Below are positions 1 to 6,683 of a stretch of DNA of 12,721 nucleotides, in pieces. The first letter of the stretch is position 1, and every line of letters begins with the position of its first letter. Source of the DNA: an uncultured Collinsella sp. (lineage in GTDB: Bacteria; Actinomycetota; Coriobacteriia; Coriobacteriales; Coriobacteriaceae); NCBI GenBank assembly GCA_902478875.1, contig CABSMZ010000040.1:1-12721 (forward strand), given 5' to 3'. The notes below the pieces were generated by a model. It saw only the letters and a list, made by a program, of their open reading frames with translations, searched no databases and was not told where the DNA came from. The translations under genes were made by a program, and so were the position numbers.

Positions 1-11
1 ATAAGAGACAG
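1..11. other. Nextera mosaic-end adapter remnant (left end)
   Basis: The first 11 bases, ATAAGAGACAG, are the 3' part of the 19-bp Tn5/Nextera mosaic end used in tagmentation libraries. The other end of the window carries the full reverse complement of the same sequence, so this is a library artefact and not genomic DNA. Native sequence starts at about position 12. Confidence 0.93.
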
Positions 12-646
12 ACCACGAGCTGCGAAATCAACGACGGAATGATAAACCGAATCGCCTGGGGCAATACGATTTTAAAGGTGATTTTGGCCTTGGAGAGACC
101 GAGCGCCTGGGCTGCCTCGACCTGACCGCGCGGCACGGCGTTGACGCCGGCGCGGAAGATCTCGGCCAGTACGCCGGCTGCAGCGAGCGCGACGGGAAGC
201 GTGAGCATCCAAAACGACGGCAGCGCGATCTTGTACTGGGGCAGCACCAAAAAGAAGAAGTAGATGAACAACAGGCTCGGCACGCCACGGAAGAAATCGG
301 TGAGCACGCGGCAGACCAGTTGCAACGGCTTGATGTCGCTGGTACGGCCGAGCATGAGGGCTAAGCCCAGTACCAGCGCGATGGCGCCGGCGGTGAGCGC
401 GACTTTAACGGTGCCCTCAAAACCGGCAAGCAGGAACTTCCAGGTGGTGAGGTGCGTAAAGAAGTACCAGTAATGGACCGAAAGCTGGCCGGTCACATAA
501 AAGCGCTGCAGTACCAGAGCGATGAGCGCGGCCACGGCAACAAGTGAGATGGCGGTGCCGACGCGAATCTTGGCGCGCATCTTGGGGCCGGGAGCCTCGT
601 AGAGCGCATCGCGCATGGTGAGCGCGGAGGTGGAGTGCTTGCTCAT
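12..646 (-). CDS. Polar amino-acid ABC transporter permease, C-terminus missing
   Basis: Membrane-spanning permease of a polar amino-acid importer (HisM/GluD-like). Read on the minus strand from the ATG at 644-646, the product begins MSKHSTSALTMRDAL and runs about 211 residues before the adapter cuts it; roughly 50 or more C-terminal residues are missing. The first 35 or so residues are a hydrophilic cytoplasmic leader, followed by a hydrophobic segment (ISLVAVAALIALVL) and several more membrane segments. The permease EAA loop that docks on the ATPase is clear near the cut end (AEIFRAGVNAVPRGQVEAA followed by QALGLSKAKI). The start codon overlaps the stop codon of the upstream permease by 4 bp (ATGA), implying translational coupling. 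The longer N-terminal leader compared with the partner permease resembles the GluC/GluD pair of Corynebacterium, but substrate cannot be read from the permease. The ATPase gene probably lies beyond the left end. Confidence 0.9.
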
Positions 647-1302
647 CGGAGGATCCTCACCTTCTTATCGATATAGTTGCCAATGTGGCTCACCACAAAG
701 GCCGTGCCCAGGTAGCCGAGCGCCGAGATAAAGAACGCGGCGACGCCGCCGAGCGAGCGCGTGTTGATGTAGCTCACCACGCCGGTGAGCTCCTGCGGTT
801 TAAGCGGTACCTGACTGCCGAGCGCGGTGGTGAGCATGACGGCGATAAAGAGGTTGGTCATGGGCAGCACGCTCGAGCGCAGCGCCTGCGGAATCACGAT
901 CTTGGCGAGGATACGGTTGAAGCTCATGCCGAGCGAACGGGCGGCTTCTACCTGACCGACGCCGACGGTGTTGATGCCGCTCATAAAGTTCTCGGAGCCA
1001 AAGGCTGAGCCCAAAAGGACCGTGGCGACGATAACGCAGGTGCGGTAGGGCAGGACGACCTTGAGCGGTGGCAGTGCGTAGACGACGATGATGAGCAGCG
1101 CGATGCCGGGGATGTTACGGAAGACCTGAACATACAGGTCGCCAAAGACGCGCAGCGGCTTGAGCGGCGACACGCGCATCACGGTGACGGCGACGGCCAG
1201 CACCATGGCGATGACAAACGACTCAAGTGTCATGCCCCAGGTTGCTAGCAACGCGTCGATATAGTTCTGGCCATAGAGCGACCAGAGCTCGGAGAGACTC
1301 AT
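643..1302 (-). CDS. Polar amino-acid ABC transporter permease
   Basis: Complete 219-residue inner-membrane permease of the His/Glu/Gln/Arg family (BPD_transp_1 fold). About five hydrophobic segments are visible, starting near residues 27-43. The EAA loop lies near residues 104-141 (ENFMSGINTVGVGQVEAARS, then LGMSFNRILAKIVIPQAL). Length fits the usual 215-230 residues. The ATG at 1300-1302 has a strong Shine-Dalgarno (GGGAGGT, minus strand, 1307-1313) 4 bases upstream. It follows the binding protein by 139 bp, which contain a stem-loop, and its stop codon overlaps the start of the second permease. It probably forms a heterodimeric channel with that protein and works with the upstream binding lipoprotein. 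Confidence 0.92.
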   Translation of the reverse strand: MSLSELWSLYGQNYIDALLATWGMTLESFVIAMVLAVAVTVMRVSPLKPLRVFGDLYVQVFRNIPGIALLIIVVYALPPLKVVLPYRTCVIVATVLLGSAFGSENFMSGINTVGVGQVEAARSLGMSFNRILAKIVIPQALRSSVLPMTNLFIAVMLTTALGSQVPLKPQELTGVVSYINTRSLGGVAAFFISALGYLGTAFVVSHIGNYIDKKVRILR

Positions 1303-1327
1303 GCGGACCTCCCGCCGATAAGGAAAG

Positions 1328-1353
1328 GGGGCTCCCGTGTGTACGGAAGCCCC
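1328..1353 (-). promoter_or_regulatory. Intercistronic stem-loop between binding-protein and permease genes
   Basis: On the minus strand GGGGCTTCCGT (1353-1343) pairs with ACGGGAGCCCC (1338-1328) around a 4-nt ACAC loop; the one non-Watson-Crick pair is a U·G wobble in the minus-strand RNA, so the 11-bp stem is complete in the direction of the operon. It is followed by CCTTTCCTTA, a weak U-rich run. Such hairpins downstream of binding-protein genes commonly act as partial terminators or 3' stabilisers that make binding protein more abundant than permease. That role is inferred from position. Confidence 0.6.
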
Positions 1354-1441
1354 GACAACTCAGTGAGGAAACAGTTTAGCGCAATAAAGCGCATCATGCG
1401 TTTCCATATGGTTTCGTAGCGGCCGTTACTAGGCGTATTGC

Positions 1442-2437
1442 CTAGGCGCCGATCTCGGGTAGCTCGGGAACATTGGTGTCGCCCGTACGGTCGCCAATGC
1501 AGATCTGCCACAGTTCGGTCCAGGTGCCATCGTCCTCGATCTTCTTAAGGAAGTCGTTGACAAAGGCGACGCCGTCGGAATCGAGCGGCAGGCCGATGCC
1601 GTAGGGCTCCTTGCTGCCGAAGGGCTTACCGGCAATCTTGTACTTACCGGGCTCGCGGACCAGGGCGCTCTGCTGCATGTTGTTATCGATGACGTAGGCG
1701 TCAACGCGACCCTGCTGGAGTGCCTGACGGGCCTCCTCGTCGGTCTTGAACTCCTGCTGGCTGGCCTTGGGGGCAAACTCCTCCAGGATGGCGGGGCCGT
1801 TGGAGCCGGACTGGACGGCGACGTTCTTGTCGGCCAGGTCGTCGACGCTCTTGATGTCGTCGTTATCGGCGAGCACCAGGATGGCCTGCTGGGTGTAGTA
1901 GTAGGGGCCGGCGAAGGAGACGAGCTTCTTGCGCTCGTCGGTGATGGTGTAGGTGGCAAAGACAGCGTCGACCTGGCCGTTCTGCAGGACGGACTCGCGC
2001 GTGTCCGAGGTCACCTGGGTGATCTCGACCTTGTTCTCGCCCAGGATGTAGTTGGACAGAAGCTGCGCGATGCCGGCATCGAAGCCACGGGTCTGACCGT
2101 CTTTCTCGTTGAGGAGGGAGAAGAGCGTGGAGGTCTGAACGCCACCGATCTTAAAGACGCCGGCGTCCTTGACGGCCGTGGCCCAGGTGCTGGCGGCGAT
2201 GACATCGTCATCGGCCTTGGGGCCGTTGTCGACGAGCTTGTCGAATGCCTTGGCGTCGAGCGTGGTGGAAGCCTCGGTATCTTCGGAGCTCTTGGAGGAG
2301 CCAGCGGCGGAACCCTTGTCAGCCTCGGCGCTGGTGTCAGAGCAGCCGGCAAGACCAAGGCCGGCGACGGTTGCGAAGGTGGCGGCGACAAAGCCGCGGC
2401 GGTCGAGAACGACCTGCTGGGAGAGGTTCTTGCTCAT
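1442..2437 (-). CDS. Amino-acid ABC transporter substrate-binding lipoprotein (SBP family 3)
   Basis: Extracytoplasmic solute-binding protein of 331 residues that captures a polar amino acid (glutamate-type binding proteins are the closest recognisable kin) and delivers it to the two permeases encoded downstream. The N-terminus has a twin arginine (DRRGF, residues 12-16), a hydrophobic stretch and a lipobox LAGC ending at Cys32, suggesting a Tat-exported, lipid-anchored protein. Residues 33-60 are a Ser/Ala/Glu-rich linker. The SBP_bac_3 core includes TRESVLQNGQVDAVFATYT followed by ITDERKKLVSFAGPYY, the family signature in which the Arg and Asp contact the ligand's carboxylate and amino groups. 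A well-placed Shine-Dalgarno (AGAAAGGTG) precedes the ATG, and a promoter sits about 45 bp upstream. It is the first gene of the operon. Ligand identity is not settled by sequence. Confidence 0.93.
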   Translation of the reverse strand: MSKNLSQQVVLDRRGFVAATFATVAGLGLAGCSDTSAEADKGSAAGSSKSSEDTEASTTLDAKAFDKLVDNGPKADDDVIAASTWATAVKDAGVFKIGGVQTSTLFSLLNEKDGQTRGFDAGIAQLLSNYILGENKVEITQVTSDTRESVLQNGQVDAVFATYTITDERKKLVSFAGPYYYTQQAILVLADNDDIKSVDDLADKNVAVQSGSNGPAILEEFAPKASQQEFKTDEEARQALQQGRVDAYVIDNNMQQSALVREPGKYKIAGKPFGSKEPYGIGLPLDSDGVAFVNDFLKKIEDDGTWTELWQICIGDRTGDTNVPELPEIGA

Positions 2438-2480
2438 GGTAGAACACCTTTCTCAATAAAATCCCTAGCGGTTGAGTAGA

Positions 2481-2510
2481 GTTATACCCTATCGCGCTCA
2501 AATGGGTCAA
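2481..2510 (-). promoter_or_regulatory. Sigma-70-type promoter of the amino-acid transporter operon
   Basis: On the minus strand, -35 TTGACC (2510-2505) and -10 TATAAC (2486-2481) are separated by 18 bp. Transcription would start near 2474, giving a leader of about 37 nt before the binding-protein ATG at 2437. No terminator-like structure lies between it and the gene. Confidence 0.7.
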
Positions 2511-2564
2511 CACGAAATAACTCAGAAACATACTTACCTTATGGGTAATTCTTCCTACCAAAAA

Positions 2565-2612
2565 GAGACAGGCACCTTTGTGGTGGTTCTTGCAGATGTG
2601 GTGGCCTGTCTC
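2565..2612. repeat. Inverted repeat (hairpin element) upstream of the transporter promoter
   Basis: GAGACAGGCACC (2565-2576) pairs with GGTGGCCTGTCTC (2600-2612) with one bulged base, around a 23-nt loop. It lies just left of the three 80-bp-period hairpins. Its GAGACA/TGTCTC ends match the outer ends of those arms, but the rest is different. No coding potential is evident here. Confidence 0.65.
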
Positions 2613-2619
2613 GCTGCTT

Positions 2620-2677
2620 TGTCTCAATCTGTAACAGTTAGACGAGGAAATGGGTTCTACCTGTTACAGATCGAGAT
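2620..2677. repeat. Hairpin repeat unit 1 of 3 (TCTCAATCTGTAACAG dyad)
   Basis: TCTCAATCTGTAACAG (2622-2637) is complementary to CTGTTACAGATCGAGA (2661-2676) at 15 of 16 positions; the exception is a U·G wobble if the minus strand is transcribed. The 23-nt interior can extend the stem by TAGA/TCTA. It is the first of three related units starting at 2620, 2700 and 2781. Confidence 0.85.
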
Positions 2678-2699
2678 TTTCTCTTTAGGGGAATTCGAA

Positions 2700-2758
2700 T
2701 GTCTCAATCTGTAACATCTGGACGGACAAAAGGTCCCTATCTGTTACAGATTGAGACA
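2700..2758. repeat. Hairpin repeat unit 2 of 3
   Basis: TGTCTCAATCTGTAACA (2700-2716) is perfectly complementary to TGTTACAGATTGAGACA (2742-2758), a 17-bp stem. The interior can add GGAC/GTCC pairing (2720-2723 with 2733-2736). The variable fifth pair of the core (TCTCA/TGAGA) is A-T here, where unit 3 has G-C. Confidence 0.87.
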
Positions 2759-2780
2759 AAGGTCAGGGACTAAGACGTCT

Positions 2781-2838
2781 TGTCTCGATCTGTAACAGTT
2801 AGACGGGAATTCGGGTCCTAGATGTTACAGATCGAGAT
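2781..2838. repeat. Hairpin repeat unit 3 of 3
   Basis: TCTCGATCTGTAACA (2783-2797) is perfectly complementary to TGTTACAGATCGAGA (2823-2837). The interior has the same GACG...GGGTCCTA pattern as the other units and can extend the stem. The unit lies just beyond the dxs terminator, on the downstream side of that gene. Confidence 0.86.
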
Positions 2839-2849
2839 AATCGCGTCGC

Positions 2850-2892
2850 GAAAATATAAACCTCCGCAGGGGTGCTTTCCTTGCGGAGGTTT
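2850..2892 (-). terminator. Rho-independent terminator of the dxs-like gene
   Basis: On the minus strand AAACCTCCGCA (2892-2882) and TGCGGAGGTTT (2868-2858) form an 11-bp stem around a 13-nt loop, followed by ATATTTT. It begins 3 bp after the stop codon at 2895-2897. Confidence 0.85.
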
Positions 2893-2894
2893 TC

Positions 2895-4676
2895 TTACTC
2901 GTTCAGTAGCCTTACGGCTTCGGCGGCCATGTTCTCGACCGTCATGCCGTTCTGAGCGAGCAGCTCGTTGGGGTCGTAGCGGTCGGGGAATCCCTTGGCG
3001 ATACCAAAAGTGCGCGTGCGCAGCGGCGTGCAGGCCAGGTAGCACGCCACGCGCTCGCCCCAGCCGCCGTCCAAGATGCCGTCCTCGAGGGTGACGACAA
3101 CGCGATGCTCGGCGGCAAGGCTGTCGAGGAACTCGCGGTCGAGCTCGGTCGCAAAGCGCGGGTTGACGAGCGTGGCCTCGATGCCGTACTCGGCAGCCAA
3201 GCGGTTTGCCACGCGCTCGCCCAGCTCAAAGAAATCGCCAAGCGCGAGCACGGCAACGTCGCGGCCCTGGCGCACGACGTTGTAGCGCGCGACGCCGTAA
3301 TCGTCGCCCTCGGCAGGCGCCAGATCGGGGCGGCTTACCAGGCCAATGCCCGGCACGCGAATCGCCACGGGATGCTCGCGGTGATCGAGCGACCAGCTCA
3401 GCATGGACAGGTATTCCTCCATACAGGAAGGCGCCAGGCAACGCATATTGGGGAGAGCGCCCAGCATGGAAATATCAAAGAACGAAAGATGCGTCTCGGA
3501 TGTGGTGCCAAAGATCGACGCGCCAAATACCAGGATGGTCGCGGGGGCGTCGTTGAGGCACAGGTCGTGCCACAGTTCGTCGTAGGCACGCTGCAAGAAC
3601 GTACCGTACACGCCAAAGACCGGCTTGGCACCCGAGCGGGCGAGTGCGGTGGCAAAGGTCACGGCGTGCTCCTCGGCAATGCCCACGTCGACAAACTGCT
3701 TGCCTGCCGCGGCGCGAAGCTCGGGTGTAAAGCCCATGATGTAGGGCGTGGCGGCCGTGATGCCCACGACCTGCGGATCGCGCTCGATGGCGGCGCTGAG
3801 CGCCTCGCCCGTAATGTCGGCATAGGTGCGCGGCGCAGGCTCGCTCGGATGGCCCGGGCAGAGCTTGCGCCCAGTCGCCATGTCAAACGGACCCACATGA
3901 TGCCAGCGCTCGGGGTCGCTCTGGGCTGGCTCAAAGCCCTTGCCCTTTGCGGTGGAGACGTGCAGCACGATGGGATGATCGATATCGCGCAGCTCCTGCA
4001 ACGCGTCGACCAGGGCCAACACATCGTTACCGGCGTCCAGATAGCGGTAGTCGAGCCCCATCGCGCGGAAAACGTTGCGCTCGCAGGTGCCGTTGCTGGC
4101 GCGCAGCTCGGCCAGATTGCGATACAGGCCACCGTGGTTTTCGGCGATGGACTGGTCGTTGTCATTGACGATGATGATCAGGTTGCTGTCGAGCTCGGCG
4201 GCATTGTTAAAGCCCTCAAACGCCAGACCGCCCGAAAGCGAACCGTCGCCAATGATGGTAATGACGTTGTAGCTGTCGCCCGCCAGATCGCGGGCGTGTG
4301 CCAAGCCGCAGCCCAGGCTCACCGATGTGGAGGTGTGGCCCATGGCGAACAGGTCGTGTTCGGACTCGTCGGGATTGGCAAAGCCAGAGGCCTCGCCGTA
4401 GCGTGCCGGGTCGATATAAGTGTACGCGCGCCCAGTCAGCGCCTTGTGGGCATAGGTCTGGTGCGACACGTCAAAGACAATTTTGTCGGTGGGGGAGTTA
4501 AACACGCGATGGAGCGCAACCGTAAGCTCAACGACGCCCAGGTTGGGGGCAACGTGCCCGCCGACGGCGGCGGAGCTTTCGAGGATGGCGTGGCGGATCT
4601 CGCCGCAGAGCAGCGGAAGCTCGGCGCGATCGAGAGCCTTGACGTCCTCGGGCGTTGTCGTTTGCGTAAGCAGCAT
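2895..4676 (-). CDS. dxs: 1-deoxy-D-xylulose-5-phosphate synthase family protein (divergent DXS-like)
   Basis: Cytoplasmic thiamine-diphosphate enzyme of the DXS family (593 residues; E. coli DXS has 620). DXS condenses pyruvate with glyceraldehyde 3-phosphate in the first step of the MEP isoprenoid and thiamine/pyridoxal precursor pathway. Family marks are present: GGH at His41, SHQ at His72, the ThDP/Mg motif GDGSLSGG at 143-150 with ND at 171-172, the catalytic Glu335 in GIAEEHAVTF, and YGTFLQRAYD at 357-366. By ungapped comparison with E. coli as I recall it, Tyr392, Arg398 and His431 are kept (Tyr357, Arg363, His396), but Arg420, Asp427 and Arg478 become Gly385, Thr392 and Gly443. The missing arginines normally hold the acceptor phosphate. 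It may therefore be a DXS paralogue with another acceptor. The ATG at 4676 has only a distant GGAG; the nearest upstream in-frame ATG hits a stop at once. A terminator follows. Confidence 0.85.
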   Translation of the reverse strand: MLLTQTTTPEDVKALDRAELPLLCGEIRHAILESSAAVGGHVAPNLGVVELTVALHRVFNSPTDKIVFDVSHQTYAHKALTGRAYTYIDPARYGEASGFANPDESEHDLFAMGHTSTSVSLGCGLAHARDLAGDSYNVITIIGDGSLSGGLAFEGFNNAAELDSNLIIIVNDNDQSIAENHGGLYRNLAELRASNGTCERNVFRAMGLDYRYLDAGNDVLALVDALQELRDIDHPIVLHVSTAKGKGFEPAQSDPERWHHVGPFDMATGRKLCPGHPSEPAPRTYADITGEALSAAIERDPQVVGITAATPYIMGFTPELRAAAGKQFVDVGIAEEHAVTFATALARSGAKPVFGVYGTFLQRAYDELWHDLCLNDAPATILVFGASIFGTTSETHLSFFDISMLGALPNMRCLAPSCMEEYLSMLSWSLDHREHPVAIRVPGIGLVSRPDLAPAEGDDYGVARYNVVRQGRDVAVLALGDFFELGERVANRLAAEYGIEATLVNPRFATELDREFLDSLAAEHRVVVTLEDGILDGGWGERVACYLACTPLRTRTFGIAKGFPDRYDPNELLAQNGMTVENMAAEAVRLLNE

Positions 4677-4803
4677 CGTTGTGGGTTACTCCATGCGAAT
4701 CGTGCGCCGGCACTCCCTCGGCCGGCACAATTGCACAAGACAGTCTCGCACATTTTGGCGTTTGATATGTGACGGCGGCGCGGTAATTCGCCAACTGGTG
4801 GGG

Positions 4804-4815
4804 CAAAACGTTTTG
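4804..4815. promoter_or_regulatory. Perfect 12-bp palindrome, candidate operator in a divergent intergenic region
   Basis: CAAAACGTTTTG is a perfect palindrome with a central CG, the form typical of LacI-family operators. It lies between the divergent dxs-like gene (start 4676) and HD-domain gene (start 4905), so a bound repressor could affect either. No convincing -35/-10 pair was found to fix which. No LacI-type regulator is encoded in the window. Confidence 0.45.
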
Positions 4816-4904
4816 TCCGATGCCATACTGGTAAATTCGATGATGATTTTATTCATTGCGTGCAGGCTGCGGCTTGCCGCCGAGCGCCGCCGGAAGGAGG
4901 CCGC

Positions 4905-5462
4905 ATGTCCGATACCGTTCGTGCCGAGAAAATCGCGCGCGAGGTCGACGATGCCGCCCGTCAGCTTGCCCAGGCGGGCCGCTTGGACCTGATGCATGAG
5001 TTTATCCAACATGGCGATGTGACGGTCTATACGCATGTGACCTCGGTAGCGCGGGCAAGTCTGTCCTTTGCCGAGCGCCTGGGCCGCGTCGGTATCTCCG
5101 TCGACCGCTTATCGCTGCTGCGCGGGGCCCTGCTGCACGATTACTTTCTCTATGACTGGCACGATCCCGACCCAAGCCATCGACTGCATGGCTTTCGTCA
5201 CCCGTTTTTTGCCTTGGCGCGTGCGGAGGAAGATTTTGAGCTGACGCCGCGCGAGCGGAATATTATCGTACGGCATATGTTTCCGCTGGTACCGGTGCCG
5301 CCGACGTGTCGTGAGGCATGGATTGTGTGCCTGGCGGATAAATGGTGCGCACTGCGCGAGACGATTGCCGGCCGTCTGCCGCGCAAAGGCGGCGCGAACG
5401 ATTTGAACGAGGGCCCGAGTGACGGCTCGAGCAAAGAATCGAACGAAAAGAGGAGTGGGTAG
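4905..5462 (+). CDS. HD-domain phosphohydrolase-like protein
   Basis: A 185-residue soluble protein with the HD superfamily metal-binding set: His44 (YTHVTSVA), His78-Asp79 (LLHDYFLYDW), His124 (IIVRHMFP) and Asp145 (LADKW). Such proteins are metal-dependent phosphohydrolases of nucleotides or phosphate esters; the substrate here is unknown. Residues 160-185 are a charged, low-complexity tail. An in-frame ATG at 4860 exists, but the ATG at 4905 is preferred because GGAAGGAGG (4891-4899) lies just upstream and the protein then begins with a normal MSDTVRAEKI helix. The stop is 3 bp before the start of a CmpB-family membrane protein, so the two are almost certainly co-transcribed and may act together. 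Confidence 0.85.
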   Translation: MSDTVRAEKIAREVDDAARQLAQAGRLDLMHEFIQHGDVTVYTHVTSVARASLSFAERLGRVGISVDRLSLLRGALLHDYFLYDWHDPDPSHRLHGFRHPFFALARAEEDFELTPRERNIIVRHMFPLVPVPPTCREAWIVCLADKWCALRETIAGRLPRKGGANDLNEGPSDGSSKESNEKRSG

Positions 5463-5465
5463 ACG

Positions 5466-6485
5466 GTGGGAACCGCGATCGACATGGCATTTGACGGCGC
5501 GACGCTTGCCGCCTGTCCGCTCTCGGCGCTGGTACTCTCGTTTGCCTTCTACGGTTTTTGCGGCTGGGTATGGGAGTCGACAGTCTGCGCCATGCTCAAC
5601 CACGGACGCTTTGCCAACAGCGGCTTTTTGCTAGGGCCGTGTTGTCCCATCTACGGTGCGGGCGGCATTGCGTGCTGGTTGCTGCTGCGTGGAATCCCAG
5701 ACGCCTCGAGCCAGTTTGTCGCTGCCGCGCTCGTATGCAGCGTGATCGAATATAGCGTGGGCGTGCTGTTGGAAAAAACGACGGGTGCCCGGTTTTGGGA
5801 TTACTCGCATCTGCCGTTTAACCTGCACGGACGCATCTGCCTGTACTGGGCCTGCGCGTTTGGCTTGGGTGCGTTGTGTATTTGCCGTTTAGTGGAGCCG
5901 GCATTGCTGGGGCTGCTTGGCCATCTGCCGGTGCTAATCGTGCGCTTGGCCGCCTTTATCGTCGCGGTCGCGATGATGGTCGATGCGGTGTGCTCGTTGG
6001 CGAGCTGGCGGCGTCTGTCCGATCAGCTTGAGCGTGTGCGTGCCGACCTTGCCGACCGCATCAATGAGTCGCTTGCCGACGCCTCCGACTCTATGCTCGA
6101 ACGTATTCCCGATTCGGCGATTGACTCGGTGGCGCAGACGCATATCCGCGGTCGCGCCGTTAACGCTTGGCTGGCCGAGCTGGGCGACGCGGCGCTCGAT
6201 GCCCTGCGCGAGAAGACTTCGATGCCGACGTTTATCTCGGATGGTGCTCGCGGCCTGGCGCTCGCTGCCCGCCGCGTGGCCGATGCCGCGCCGAGTATGC
6301 CGCGTCCGTCGCTCGGTCGTCGCCTTGCCGGCAAGCGCATGAGCCGCCCGGTACCGAGCGTGTCACTCAGCCGCCGCGACCTACGCTTCTTTAACGCCTT
6401 CCCGCGTCTGCGCATCAATCGTTACGAGGGTGTCATTCGAGCTACCGACCTCCGCGACCGAGCCCGCGAGCTGTTCCGGCGCTAG
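5466..6485 (+). CDS. CmpB-family (putative ABC transporter type IV) membrane protein
   Basis: A 339-residue membrane protein with the PF06541-type 'ABC_trans_CmpB' pattern: FYGFCGWVWES (29-38), FANSGFLLGPCCPIYGAGG (49-67), then EY..GVLLEKTTGARFWDYS (95-114) and LPFNLHGRICL (116-126). About five membrane segments fall within residues 18-178. The family is annotated as a putative transporter by homology only, and I know of no established substrate. Residues 180-339 form a long hydrophilic, Arg/Asp/Ala-rich cytoplasmic tail with helix-forming stretches, more than the basic family domain needs. The start is taken as the GTG at 5466, with AGAGGAG about 10 bases upstream; an in-frame ATG at 5484 is the alternative and would remove six residues. 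It sits 3 bp after the HD-domain gene. Confidence 0.82.
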   Translation: MGTAIDMAFDGATLAACPLSALVLSFAFYGFCGWVWESTVCAMLNHGRFANSGFLLGPCCPIYGAGGIACWLLLRGIPDASSQFVAAALVCSVIEYSVGVLLEKTTGARFWDYSHLPFNLHGRICLYWACAFGLGALCICRLVEPALLGLLGHLPVLIVRLAAFIVAVAMMVDAVCSLASWRRLSDQLERVRADLADRINESLADASDSMLERIPDSAIDSVAQTHIRGRAVNAWLAELGDAALDALREKTSMPTFISDGARGLALAARRVADAAPSMPRPSLGRRLAGKRMSRPVPSVSLSRRDLRFFNAFPRLRINRYEGVIRATDLRDRARELFRR

Positions 6486-6683
6486 CCAGAGCGGAGCCAA
6501 GCGCGCCCTTCTCGTTCGCACGTTTCCCGTTCGTTTCGCGTCCGTTGCCGCGCCGTTTCCAAGATTGCGGTGCCGTTTCCATTCGACAACGCAGCGTTTA
6601 ACAACGCCGTATCTGGTCTACACCAGTTGCCCCTCGGCCGCATCATGAGCGCCGACAACGTTCATGCGACCAAGGGGGAGCGA

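Noticed and set aside
2472..2714. Small plus-strand ORF across the hairpin region
   Set aside because: It crosses inverted repeats, has no ribosome site and no protein-like composition.
2620..2838. CRISPR array
   Set aside because: Period is 80 bp with internally palindromic units, only three copies and similar rather than unique centres; no cas genes nearby.
3105..4772. Long plus-strand open frame (555 codons) opposite the dxs-like gene
   Set aside because: It is the antisense shadow of a strongly conserved enzyme in GC-rich DNA; its translation has no recognisable domain and no good ribosome site.
4860..4904. Earlier start for the HD-domain protein
   Set aside because: No ribosome site upstream of 4860, while a strong GGAAGGAGG lies before the ATG at 4905.
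6613..6626. CTGGT-CTAC-ACCAG small dyad before amt as an operator
   Set aside because: Only 5-bp arms with no second copy or promoter context; expected by chance.
6570..6683. N-terminal extension of the ammonium transporter
   Set aside because: No ribosome site before 6570 or 6645, extension is not membrane-like or signal-like, and ATG 6684 has AAGGGGGAG directly upstream.
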